Of a DNA stretch of 64,000 nt, positions 1 to 7,156 are shown in pieces. Within the stretch, counting starts at the first letter, position 1, and each line of letters starts with the position of its first letter. The notes under the pieces are model-generated. The model had not been told where the DNA came from. It was given only the letters and a program-made list of their open reading frames with translations, and searched no databases. Source of the stretch: Actinomadura xylanilytica (lineage in GTDB: Bacteria; Actinomycetota; Actinomycetes; Streptosporangiales; Streptosporangiaceae); the NCBI RefSeq assembly GCF_030283145.1, contig NZ_JASNWE010000002.1, positions 1,240,001-1,304,000 of the forward strand. The letters are read 5' to 3'. Made by a program: the position numbers and the translations under genes.

Positions 1-1
1 C

Positions 2-613
2 TCCAGGGAGACCCGGCGGCGCAACTGGTGGACGTCCTTCGGCGACGTCTTCGACGGGACGTTCGTCGCCCTGGAGGACGGCGCCGCCGAGATCCTGTCG
101 TGGCAGCCGCAGGTCGTGCCGGGCCTGCTCCAGACCGAGGACTACGCGCGGGCGGTGATCTCGGCCGCGCGGCCCGGATGCGCGCCCGCCGAGGTGCACC
201 GGCGGGTGCGGGCCCGGATGGCGCGCCGGCCGCTGCTGAGCCGCCCGGACGACGCCCCGCGCCTTCACGCCGTCCTCGACGAGGCCGTGGTGCGCCGCGC
301 GATGGGCGGGGCTGACGTGATGCGGACGCAGGTCGCCGAGTTGTGGGCGGCGGCGCACCGGCCCAATGTCACGGTGCAGATCCTGCCGTTCGCGGCCGGG
401 GAGCACGCGGGCGTGGACGGCCGGTTCGTGATCCTCGGCTTCGCCGGCGCGGACGACCCGGACGCGGTGTACGTCGAGTCGGCCGTGGGCGACGCGTATC
501 CGGAGGCCCCCGACCAGGCGGCCCGGCTTAGGCTGGCCTGGGAGCGCCTGCGCGGCGCGGCCCTCTCGCCAGAGGACTCGGCGGCGCTGCTCGCCGAGCT
601 GAGTAGGGAGTGA
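2..613 (+). CDS. DUF5753 (Scr1-type) helix-turn-helix regulator, 5' truncated by window edge
   Basis: The frame is open from base 2 to the TGA at 611-613, so the N-terminal HTH domain lies outside the window. What remains is the C-terminal ligand-binding-like region of the DUF5753 family. It has the hallmark PGLLQTEDYARAVI near the start, then a VNVQVLP-like strand (here VTVQILPFAAGEHAG) and a closing LERLRGAALSPEDSAALL helix. These are XRE regulators that in actinomycetes usually sit next to a small DUF397 protein, as here (4 nt gap to the next gene). The target is unknown. The family call is firm; the function is inferred. Confidence 0.85.
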   Translation, partial: SRETRRRNWWTSFGDVFDGTFVALEDGAAEILSWQPQVVPGLLQTEDYARAVISAARPGCAPAEVHRRVRARMARRPLLSRPDDAPRLHAVLDEAVVRRAMGGADVMRTQVAELWAAAHRPNVTVQILPFAAGEHAGVDGRFVILGFAGADDPDAVYVESAVGDAYPEAPDQAARLRLAWERLRGAALSPEDSAALLAELSRE

Positions 614-617
614 TCTA

Positions 618-815
618 GTGACAACGGATCTCTCGTCGGCCTCGTGGGTGAAGTCCACCAGGTGCGGTGGCGGACAGGACTGCGTGGAGGTGGCCCGGAA
701 CATGCCCGGTGTCGTGGCGGTCCGTGATTCCAGTGACCCGCACGGGCCGGCGCTGGTGTTCGACGCGGGCACCTGGCGGGTCTTCACCGAGCGGCTGAGA
801 GGCGGCCGGTCCTGA
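618..815 (+). CDS. DUF397 domain protein
   Basis: A 65-residue protein starting at GTG, with GGGAG 8 nt upstream and only 4 nt after the DUF5753 regulator, so the two are co-transcribed. It shows the whole DUF397 signature: SWVKSTRCGGGQDCVEVA, then VAVRDSSDPHGPALVFDAGTW and a final F. DUF397 proteins are small partners of DUF5753/XRE regulators (Scr/BldB-like systems), thought to act in signalling rather than catalysis. A strong hairpin follows directly. Confidence 0.9.
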   Translation: MTTDLSSASWVKSTRCGGGQDCVEVARNMPGVVAVRDSSDPHGPALVFDAGTWRVFTERLRGGRS

Positions 816-840
816 CCGTTCCCGGAGCGCGATGGGCGAG

Positions 841-868
841 CCCCCGGGACCGGTCGCGGTTCCGGGGG
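841..868 (+). terminator. Terminator hairpin after the DUF397 gene
   Basis: Arms at 841-851 and 858-868 pair over 11 bp with one mismatch around a 6 nt loop, 25 nt after the DUF397 stop. There is no strong T tract, which is usual for actinomycete terminators. Confidence 0.7.
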
Positions 869-953
869 CCTCTAATGTAGTGCCGCGCCCACGGTAGGAC
901 TTGACGCTTTGGTCGCACATGGGGAAAAAATCAAACTTCAGCGCCCGGAATGC

Positions 954-1181
954 TCACTCCGCGCCGGGGTGGATGTCACCCGCCGGGACTTCAGCGCAGC
1001 TTCCAGATCCAGCCCAGATGCCCGCCTCCGCCGAAGCGGTGTTCGACGCGGGCGAGAAGCAGATCGACACGGCCCGCAGGGTCGCGTCCCGCGGCCGGGC
1101 GGGCCCGCCGTCCGGGTCCGGGACGAGCCCGAAGATCGCATCGAGCTCCAGCGCCGGCAATCTCGCCTCGTCCGAGATCAT
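954..1181 (-). CDS. Possible small protein, 75 aa, unrecognised
   Basis: This ATG-started frame has about 80 percent G/C at third positions, unlike the competing frames, in a stretch with no other gene. A stop lies four codons upstream, so the start is fixed, but there is no clear ribosome binding site. The product is acidic at the N-terminus (LELDAIFGLVPDPDGG). Its C-terminal half is rich in Ser, Ala and Gly with two cysteines (SICFSP and SGSC). The layout loosely recalls leader-plus-core peptides such as FxLD lanthipeptides, but no modifying enzyme lies nearby, so no function is assigned. It may be spurious. Confidence 0.3.
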   Translation of the reverse strand: MISDEARLPALELDAIFGLVPDPDGGPARPRDATLRAVSICFSPASNTASAEAGIWAGSGSCAEVPAGDIHPGAE

Positions 1182-1221
1182 GCCGAGAGGCTAACCGCGT
1201 TCTCGGCGGTCGGGGGGTGAG

Positions 1222-1250
1222 CCCGGCCCGGGGTGGAGCCCCGGGCCGGG
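1222..1250. terminator. GC-rich terminator hairpin
   Basis: A perfect 12 bp stem (1222-1233 with 1239-1250) and a 5 nt loop sit just past the stop codon of the minus-strand 50-residue gene at 1257-1409, and would end its transcript. Confidence 0.65.
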
Positions 1251-1256
1251 GGCGGG

Positions 1257-1409
1257 TCAGCGGCCTCGCTGGAGGCGGCGGGCCGGCATCTGCCGGGCGT
1301 TGCGGTTGGCGAACGCCGCTCGGTTGAAGTCGGGCGTCTTGCGCCTGCCCTTCTTCTTGGCCTTCTCGAAGGGATTGACGCCTTCTTGGTTCTGGTTTAT
1401 GGCGCGCAT
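1257..1409 (-). CDS. Small very basic protein, 50 aa
   Basis: The ATG at 1409 is preceded 9 nt upstream by a strong GGAGGTGG, so this start is preferred over the longer open frame reaching 1613. The product begins MRAINQNQEGVNPFEKAKKKG and is crowded with Lys and Arg to the end (RRKTPDFNRAAFANRNARQ). It has no membrane segment and no cysteine. Its charge suggests nucleic-acid or ribosome binding, but I recognise no family. A possible promoter lies about 230 nt upstream (TTGACA at 1637-1642 minus strand, 17 nt from CACCAT). A terminator follows at 1222-1250. Confidence 0.65.
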   Translation of the reverse strand: MRAINQNQEGVNPFEKAKKKGRRKTPDFNRAAFANRNARQMPARRLQRGR

Positions 1410-1703
1410 AAAGAGACCACCTCCGGGCATGCGTGAATTCGGCCGCGAAAGGACCGACGAAAGGTAGGGCGAGAAGGGCCACGCACGTCTTCGGCACGGT
1501 CCTGAGCAGGCAGGACGGGGTGCGGAAGAGTGGTGTGGCGCCGGGAGTGGGAGCAGTGCCGCAGCCTTGCTGCGGGCGGCTCGACCAATGAGGATCAGAT
1601 CTCCATGGCTCAAATGGTGCCGGAGGGGTGGAGTGGTGTCAACCCATTAATCGCGGGAGGATCATCGGGGGGCAGGTGACCGCGCGCTGGAGGGATGTGC
1701 CGC

Positions 1704-3370
1704 ATGGCCGAACGAGACGTCCGCCGGAGGGGCGCCGCCCTGCTCGACCGCCTCCTCGGGCTGCCCGCGGCCACGGCCCCGGGCGTGGACGTGCACCGTG
1801 GTCTGCGGGTGCCGATGCCGGACGGGGTGACGCTGCTGGCCGACCGATACGTCCCGCGCCGGGCGGACGGCCCGGCGCCGGTGGTCCTGCTGCGCACGCC
1901 GTATGGCAGGCACCGGCCCGAGATGCGGCTGTTCGCGGGGGTCCTCGCGCGGCGCGGCCTCCAGGTCGTGGTGCAGAACATGCGGGGGGTGTCCGGGTCG
2001 GGCGGGGAGTTCCGTCCGTTCCACGACGAGCGGGACGACGGGCTGGCGACGGTCGCGTGGCTGCGGGAGCGGCCGTGGTGCGACGGGCGGGTCGCGACGG
2101 CGGGGGCCAGCTACCTCGGGTTCGCCGAGTGGGCGATCGGGGCGTACCTCGATCCGCCGCTGGAGGCGATGGGGCTCGGGGTCACCGCGTCGGAGTTCGT
2201 CCACTCGTTCTACCCGGGCGGGGCGCTCGGCCTGCACAACCTGCTGCTGTGGTCGTCGTCGATCGGCACGCAGAAGGAGGCGCCGCTGGGCGGGCTGCTG
2301 CCGAGCCCGCTGCACGTCCGCCGGGTGCGGCGGGCGATGGGTCGGCTGCCGGTCGGCGAGGCCGACCTCGCGGCGATCGGCCGGCCGGAGCCGTTCCTGC
2401 GGGAGGTCGTCGGCCATATCGATGACCAGGAGTTCTGGGCAGAGACCGACCACAGTGCCGGTGTCGCGGGGACGACGGCACCGGTCAGCATGGTCACCGG
2501 GTGGTGGGATCTGTTCCTGCGCCGGCAGCTCAAGGACTTCGCGGCGCTGCGGGCCGCCGGGCGGGAGGCCCGGATCACCGTCGGGCCGTGGGGGCACGAT
2601 CTCAGGGCGCTGCGCGCGACGCTCCTCGACCAGGTCTCATGGCTCAGCGCCCATCTGCTGGACGACACCGCGCAACTGCGCCGGGCGCCTGTGCGGGTCC
2701 ATCTCCAGAACGCGAACCGCTGGCTGGACTTCGAGCACTGGCCGCCCCGCGAGTCGACCCCGACGCCGCTCTTCCTCGTGCGCGCGCGGGAGCTGGAGTG
2801 GGACGCGCCCCTGAAGGACGGGGCGGTGAAGTTCACCTACGACCCGTCCGATCCGACACCGACGACCGGTGGCCCGCTCCTGTCCCCGGCCAAGGGCAAG
2901 CAGCAGGAGAACGGCGCCATCGAGGTCCGCCCGGATGTGGTCGTCTTCACCGGCGCGCGGCTGGAACGCGACCTCGATCTCGTCGGTCCGGTGTCGGCGA
3001 CGGTGTACGTGCGCACCGATCCCGGGTACGCGGACGTGTTCGTGCGGCTCTGCGACGTCGACGCCACGGGGGGCTCGCGGAACGTCACCGACGGCATCCT
3101 GCGCCTCCGTCCAGGGCGGGGCGGGCAGGACGGCGTCGTCCGGGCCGAGGTGGAGATGCATCCGACCGGTTACCGGTTCCGGCGGGGGCACCGGCTGCGG
3201 GTGCAGGTCGCGGGCGGCGCGTTCCCGCGTTTCGCGCGCAACCACGGACGGGCGAGCCGGTCGCCGCGGCCGTGCGGACGGTGCCGATCAGGTTCGAGGT
3301 GTTCACCGGACCGGACCGTCCCACGGCGGTGACGCTGCCCCTGCTGGACGGTCGGCCGCGCCCGGCGTAG
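1704..3370 (+). CDS. CocE/NonD-type alpha/beta hydrolase (X-Pro dipeptidyl-peptidase fold), frameshifted near its 3' end
   Basis: This is a serine hydrolase of the CocE family, about 550 residues, cleaving esters or acylated compounds. The start ATG 1704 has GGAGGG 9 nt upstream; an earlier in-frame ATG at 1695 overlaps that site. Motifs: MPDGVTLLADRYVPR at the N-terminus, the RTPYGR strand, the NMRGVSGSGGEF oxyanion region, the nucleophile elbow GASYLG (Ser about residue 136), then a jelly-roll C-terminal half. The frame reads on to a stop at 3332 with an implausible tail. The normal ending (TGEPVAAAVRTVPIRFEVFTGP to the stop at 3370) lies in the +1-shifted frame. Adding one G in the run near 3246 would restore it. 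This is either a recent mutation or a sequencing error. Confidence 0.8.
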
Positions 3371-3391
3371 AGCGTTTCGAGCCGCTTGGCC

Positions 3392-4130
3392 CTATTCGTC
3401 GCCGAGGACGATCCGAACGCGCACGAGGTCTCCGGCGGCGTCGCGGTCGGCATACACGGGGAACAGGCCGTCGCCCCAGCCCGTCATGAAGCACAGCGTC
3501 CAGGTGCCGCCGACCTCGATCCGTCCGGCCTCGTGCTCGGACGCGCGGACCTGCGCCATCACCTGCCAGTGGTGCGAGTGCGGCCGGAAGTCGAGGCCGA
3601 GGCGCCGGTCCGGGTCGGCGGCGATCCAGTCCTCGATGTCGATGGCGAGTTCGTCGGCCTCGTCGACGTCGAGGTCGGTCCAGCCGTGCACGCCGTCCTC
3701 GCCGGGCCGGCCGAGCAGGGGGGCGTCGAAGTGGGCCGCGGCCTCGCCCGCCGAAAGGCCCCAGAACGCCAGATCGGCGAGCCCGTCGAGCGGGTCGTCG
3801 TCGTGCCGCCAGGAGGCGAGCCCGTCGGCGTCGGTGAGGCTGAGCCGCGCCGCGTCCACCTTGACGGTGCCGAGCGGTGCGGACGACACCGGCTCGGTGT
3901 CGCCCACCTGTACCGACACGCTCTCCCAGCGGTCGCCGAACGGCGGCCCGTAGTCGGTGCGGACGCCGCTCGGCGTCCGGTCCGGTGATCGTCAGGTCGG
4001 CCGCCTCGTCGGCCCGCGGCGGCGCGCCGCCGGACCACAGGCCCAGATGACCCGTGTCGGCGATCACCAGCCGGCCGGACGGGCAGGTGATGCTTCCCAG
4101 CCTGACGGTCCGCTCGCGTCGGGAGATCAT
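3392..4130 (-). CDS. DUF4241 family protein, apparently frameshifted
   Basis: Two minus-strand frames together make one protein. The N-terminal part (from ATG 4130, with VRLGSITCPSGRLVIADTG) runs out of its natural frame near 3955-3965. The rest continues in another frame with YGPPFGDRWESVSVQVGD, and ends in GTWTLCFMTGWGDGLFPVYADRDAAGD, the hallmark C-terminus of DUF4241. The family is about 220-240 residues, cytoplasmic, of unknown function, often found among toxin-immunity type genes. A one-base insertion or two-base deletion in the GCC-GAG-CGG region explains the break. With the gene at 1704 this makes two adjacent broken frames. Confidence 0.65.
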
Positions 4131-4161
4131 CGGCGCAGTATGCCGCGAATCGGACGCGATC

Positions 4162-4719
4162 TCAGCCGTCCGCCGCAGCGCCCTCCGCCTCCGCCGCGGC
4201 CTCGGCGCGGAGCTCGGCGTACTGCTTGAGCACCTTCTTGCGCGACCGGCCGGACAGGCGGTCGATGTAGAGCTTGCCCTGGAGGTGGTCGGTCTCGTGC
4301 TGGAGGCAGCGGGCGAGCTGGCCCGTCCCCTCGATCGTGACGGGGGCGCCCTGGAGGTCGAAGCCGTGGCAGGTCGCGCGGTCGGGACGGGCCAGCTTCG
4401 CGTACGGGCCGGGCACCGAGAGGCAGCCCTCCTCGCCCTCGTCGAGGCGCCGCTCGCCCAGCTCGGGCAGGTCGACGGTGGGGTTGACGACGGTGCCCTT
4501 GTGCTGCCGGCCGTCGGCGTCGTCGCAGTCGTAGACGAACACCCGCAGGTCGACGCCGATCTGGTTGGCGGCGAGCCCGACGCCCTCCGCCGCGTACATG
4601 CTGGCGAACATGTCGTCGGCCAGTTCGGCGAGCGCGGCGTCGAAGTTCTCGACCGTCCGGCAGGGCTGGTGCAGGACCGGCGTCCCCACCAGCGTGATCG
4701 GTCGTACCTGTCCGGACAT
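4162..4719 (-). CDS. def: Peptide deformylase
   Basis: This metalloenzyme removes the formyl group from the N-terminal methionine of new proteins. All three family motifs are intact: GVGLAANQ (residues 46-53), EGCLSVPG (97-104, metal ligand Cys99) and HETDH (141-145, two His ligands and the catalytic Glu). Start ATG 4719 has GGAGGG 5 nt upstream. The longer frame to 4746 adds only MRETPGRDA. The C-terminus is an Ala/Glu-rich tail. The gene diverges from a promoter region that originally also served metE. Its first 55 codons are repeated at 6556-6724, so this is the functional copy of a duplicated locus. Confidence 0.95.
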   Translation of the reverse strand: MSGQVRPITLVGTPVLHQPCRTVENFDAALAELADDMFASMYAAEGVGLAANQIGVDLRVFVYDCDDADGRQHKGTVVNPTVDLPELGERRLDEGEEGCLSVPGPYAKLARPDRATCHGFDLQGAPVTIEGTGQLARCLQHETDHLQGKLYIDRLSGRSRKKVLKQYAELRAEAAAEAEGAAADG

Positions 4720-4796
4720 CGCGTCCCTCCCTGGAGTCTCGCGCAAGCCTAACCACAGCCGACAGGGGCGGAGGATCGCGTGTCTATACTCGCGGC

Positions 4797-4919
4797 TGCG
4801 GATGGTTCACCCGTGCCGCCTCGGCGGGACGGGAACGACCGCCGTCATACGCACTGATCCGGTCAAGGGTTGGGAAGCGACGGCCAGTAGGACGTGCCGG
4901 TCCGGCACGGTGCCCGTCC
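4797..4919 (+). pseudogene. Deleted, non-functional cobalamin riboswitch copy
   Basis: The -10 box TATACT (4785-4790) and the first and middle segments match the intact riboswitch at 6802-7025. The block holding the GTAAGAGGGAA and CCCCGCAGCGGT core elements and the final GAGTCCGAAGACCTGCC element is gone. No cobalamin-binding core can form. Confidence 0.75.
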
Positions 4920-5020
4920 AACACCTTCTCGCTGTACGACCAGGTGCTCGACACGACGGTGCTGGTCGACGCGGTCCCCGAGCGCTTCCGCGACCGCGGC
5001 GGGCTGGACGCCTACTTCGC
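4916..5020 (+). pseudogene. metE 5' fragment
   Basis: About 105 bp match metE codons 60-95 (7336-7440) with one or two differences (GGC for GAG near 4999). There is no start codon or signal. After 5020 the sequence diverges into unrelated DNA whose next residues (ITRPDGIEGDRTRNHIY) are a fragment of some other protein that I cannot identify with confidence. Confidence 0.8.
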
Positions 5021-5281
5021 CTCACCGACCACCGGGCACGCATCACCAGACCCGATGGAATCGAGGGCGACCGCACCCGCAACCACATCTACTCACGGCC
5101 GGTAATGTGAGTCTTCAAAAGAAGTTCACGCGAATCGGTGTCATTCTGATTGTGGCAGTAGTTGGGTGATCGTTGCCGAATTCGGCTTTCAGGGATCAAG
5201 GGCGGCGCCGGTCCAATCAACGGCCGGCACGTCGGGACGCTCGCCCAGATAGGAGCGGCGACTCTATGTCCCCGCATGGCG

Positions 5282-5773
5282 TCACGACGAGGAACGAGTC
5301 ACCAACGCGAACCCGACAGCTCCAACCAGGAAAGCAGAGGAAAGTCCCACAAAGCCTGACCAGAGGGACCCCAAGGGCGACGCCGTTGATGTACCGACCG
5401 CAATACCCACGAGAGCACCGAAAAGAACAGCGACCAACAAGCCCAACCACCGCCGAGGCGGACGGTGCGCCAGCGCTCCGACCATGGGGAGCATGAGCGG
5501 AACCACCGCAACCGCCCATCCCACAACTGGAGGACCCCCAAACAGCAGAAGCTTCACGCCGAGTCCCGCTGCAGCAACAGCGACCGCAATGATCGTCCAG
5601 ACGATCAGCTTGACCGGGCCGAACCGTTCATCCGACCGACCAGGCTCATAAGCGCTGCCCACCTCGAACCACCAGAACGCCAGCATGTCGGCCATCATGT
5701 CCGCCAGGCCCTGCCGCCACCCAGGAACCCGAGATGTGTCCGGGTCATCCGTAATTTGAATCCCCTCACTCAT
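5282..5773 (-). CDS. Predicted membrane protein, 163 aa, unknown
   Basis: ATG 5773 is chosen; a TTG at 5803 would add ten residues. Neither start has a clear ribosome binding site. After a polar N-terminus (MSEGIQITDDPD) and a stretch with MADMLAFWWFEVGSAYEPGRSDERFG come about four hydrophobic segments: VKLIVWTIIAVAVAAAGLGV, VVGWAVAVVPLMLPMVGALA, WLGLLVAVLFGALVGIAVG and FVGLSSAFLVGAVGFALV. The product is therefore a small integral membrane protein. I recognise no family. It lies in the foreign insert, and its codon use is less biased than that of the neighbouring chromosomal genes. Confidence 0.6.
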   Translation of the reverse strand: MSEGIQITDDPDTSRVPGWRQGLADMMADMLAFWWFEVGSAYEPGRSDERFGPVKLIVWTIIAVAVAAAGLGVKLLLFGGPPVVGWAVAVVPLMLPMVGALAHRPPRRWLGLLVAVLFGALVGIAVGTSTASPLGSLWSGFVGLSSAFLVGAVGFALVTRSSS

Positions 5774-6114
5774 GTCGAAGGTGAATCGGCCGTTTGGTTT
5801 CAATCATTGCAGCGAGTCGCGTTAAATGACCTTATCATGTTGATTGGTGAAACATCCAACTTCGCTCCAGTGTCGACCTCACGCCGCGACCATCGCGCGC
5901 TCCTGGGGGCCCGGCCGGTCATGGGGTGCACGCACGTACGGCCGTCACGTTCAGGCCGCAGGTCAACGAGCCAGGTTCGCCCACGCCCGTTGTGGCCGCC
6001 TTGTCCGCGTTGAACTCCATCAACGCACTACTAACCAGGGTTAATTGGGTTCAGCGGAGTGCTCTACCCCAGACCGAGGTCGGCCCGGAGGCTCTACACC
6101 CATTGGAGACACTC

Positions 6115-6213
6115 ATGGACAAGTCCATAACCGGGGCGATGATGTGCCCCGAATGGGCACGGCTCGGCAAGCCGTGCGGAACATGCTCCATATGTAAACC
6201 AACTACGTTCTGA
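6115..6213 (+). CDS. Cysteine-rich 32-residue peptide (small ORF)
   Basis: ATG 6115 has a GGAG 8 nt upstream and a TGA at 6211-6213. The product starts MDKSITGAMM and contains four cysteines in the spacing C-x9-C-x2-C-x2-C (CPEWARLGKPCGTCSIC). It could bind a metal or be a small secreted or modified peptide. No export signal and no modifying enzyme is visible. It is short and sits in atypical DNA, so it may not be expressed. Confidence 0.4.
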   Translation: MDKSITGAMMCPEWARLGKPCGTCSICKPTTF

Positions 6214-6327
6214 TCTCCCCCGCCGGCCTGGCCAACCACTGGAGTGGTGTCCGTTGCGCCCACGTCAGGCCAGCCGGGGGTTGCCACGCGCCCGGCCGAC
6301 CCCGGGGACTGCCGGGGGAGGGGGAGA

Positions 6328-6376
6328 AGAGAGCCCCCGAAGCCGATGGGAGGGGTCACCGGCTTCGGGGCTCTCT
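6328..6376 (-). terminator. Long hairpin, terminator of the 48-residue minus-strand ORF
   Basis: Arms 6328-6345 and 6360-6376 pair almost perfectly over 17 bp (one extra C) with a 14 nt loop, 4 nt after the stop codon at 6381. This supports real transcription of the minus strand here. Confidence 0.7.
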
Positions 6377-6380
6377 GCCG

Positions 6381-6527
6381 TCAGTCGGTGCACCAGACCG
6401 GTTCGAGAAGCTCGGGGTTGAAGGTCACACGGCCCTTGCCCGCCGGATGGATGACTACTGCATGAAGCGCTGATCGAACATACGTCCGCTTGGTGGACAC
6501 CGGAAGAAAGAAGGACTCCGACGTCAT
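6381..6527 (-). CDS. Hypothetical protein, 48 aa
   Basis: ATG 6527 follows GGGAG at very short spacing. The product is MTSESFFLPVSTKRTYVRSA, then ALHAVVIHPAGKGRVTFNPELLEPVWCTD: mixed polar and hydrophobic, with no membrane segment. A strong terminator lies immediately downstream. It could be the 3' end of a larger gene cut by the rearrangement, because the same frame continues upstream into the truncated def copy. Family unknown. Confidence 0.4.
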   Translation of the reverse strand: MTSESFFLPVSTKRTYVRSALHAVVIHPAGKGRVTFNPELLEPVWCTD

Positions 6528-6724
6528 CTCTCCCGCAGCAAAGCGCCGGGAAAGCTTGACCCGATCTGGTTGGCGGCGAGCCCGACGCCCTCCGCCGCGT
6601 ACATGCTGGCGAACATGTCGTCGGCCAGTTCGGCGAGCGCGGCGTCGAAGTTCTCGACCGTCCGGCAGGGCTGGTGCAGGACCGGCGTCCCCACCAGCGT
6701 GATCGGTCGTACCCGTCCGGACAT
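6524..6724 (-). pseudogene. Truncated peptide deformylase copy
   Basis: The start region and first 55 codons are identical to def apart from one substitution (R for Q at residue 4). The frame then enters foreign sequence and stops after 11 unrelated residues. It keeps GVGLAANQ but has lost EGCLSVP and HExDH, so it cannot bind metal or catalyse. The complete ribosome binding site is retained, so a 66-residue fragment could still be made. Confidence 0.9.
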
Positions 6725-6789
6725 CGCGTCCCTCCCTGGAGTCTCGCGCAAGCCTAACCACAGCCGACAGGGGCGGAGGGCCGCGTGTC

Positions 6790-6795
6790 TATACT
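6790..6795 (+). promoter_or_regulatory. -10 box of the metE riboswitch promoter
   Basis: TATACT, about 7 nt before the predicted start of the riboswitch RNA. The same box survives in the left copy at 4785-4790. The -35 region is not consensus. Confidence 0.5.
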
Positions 6796-6801
6796 CGCGG
6801 C

Positions 6802-7025
6802 TGCGGATGGTTCACCCGTGCCGCCTCGGTGGGACGGGTGTCGTAAGAGGGAACCCGGTGCGGCGACGTCGATCTGATCGGCCGAGCCAATTCCGGGACT
6901 GCCCCGCAGCGGTGAACGGGAACGACCGCCGTCATACGCACTGATCCGGTCAAGGGTTGGGAAGCGACGGCCAGTAGGACGTGCCGGTCCGGCACGGTGC
7001 CCGTGAGTCCGAAGACCTGCCTCCG
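6802..7025 (+). promoter_or_regulatory. Cobalamin (B12) riboswitch upstream of metE
   Basis: The conserved blocks of the class appear in order: GGTTCACCCGTGCC near the 5' end, GTAAGAGGGAACCCGGTGC at 6843-6861, GGGACTGCCCCGCAGCGGT, GGGAAGCGACGGCCAGTAGGA and finally GTGCCCGTGAGTCCGAAGAC near 7000-7019. Its place ahead of the B12-independent methionine synthase gives the expected logic: when cobalamin is plentiful metE is switched off and MetH is used. It ends about 130 nt before the metE start, leaving room for an expression platform. Confidence 0.93.
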
Positions 7026-7156
7026 CCCGCGCGCCGCCCGGCGCGCGGTGGTCCACGGCCTCGTGGGAAGGCCCGGAACGCCGCGGTGTGCATTCGCCGT
7101 GCGGCCCGTGCCCCTCCCCGCGTCGCCGTGGAACGGCCTGACGAGGGAGAGCCGGC

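Larger units (their letters stand above)
4556..5020. repeat. Left copy of the duplicated def - riboswitch - metE junction (internally deleted)
   Basis: This 465 bp stretch matches 6561-7440 at about 98-99 percent identity in aligned parts, but lacks two internal blocks. The first gap removes about 75 bp of the riboswitch core and joins at a shared ACGGG. The second removes the riboswitch 3' end plus the metE start, and joins at a shared CCCGT. Both are typical microhomology deletions. The left edge is inside def codon 56; the right edge is inside metE codon 95. Confidence 0.9.
5021..6560. other. Foreign insert between the two def/metE junction copies
   Basis: About 1.5 kb with visibly lower G/C and weaker codon bias than its surroundings, flanked by the two junction copies as an interrupted direct repeat. 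It carries a predicted membrane protein, a 32-residue cysteine-rich ORF and a 48-residue ORF, but no transposase, integrase or recognisable terminal inverted repeats. A tiny 20-codon frame at 5107-5169 resembles a cut-off signal peptide. The stretch 5774-6114 shows no convincing gene. Recombination between the flanking repeats could remove the insert. Confidence 0.6.

Noticed and set aside
5021..6560. Insertion sequence or integrated phage
   Set aside because: No transposase, integrase, terminal inverted repeats or short target duplication could be seen; only the large flanking repeat supports insertion.
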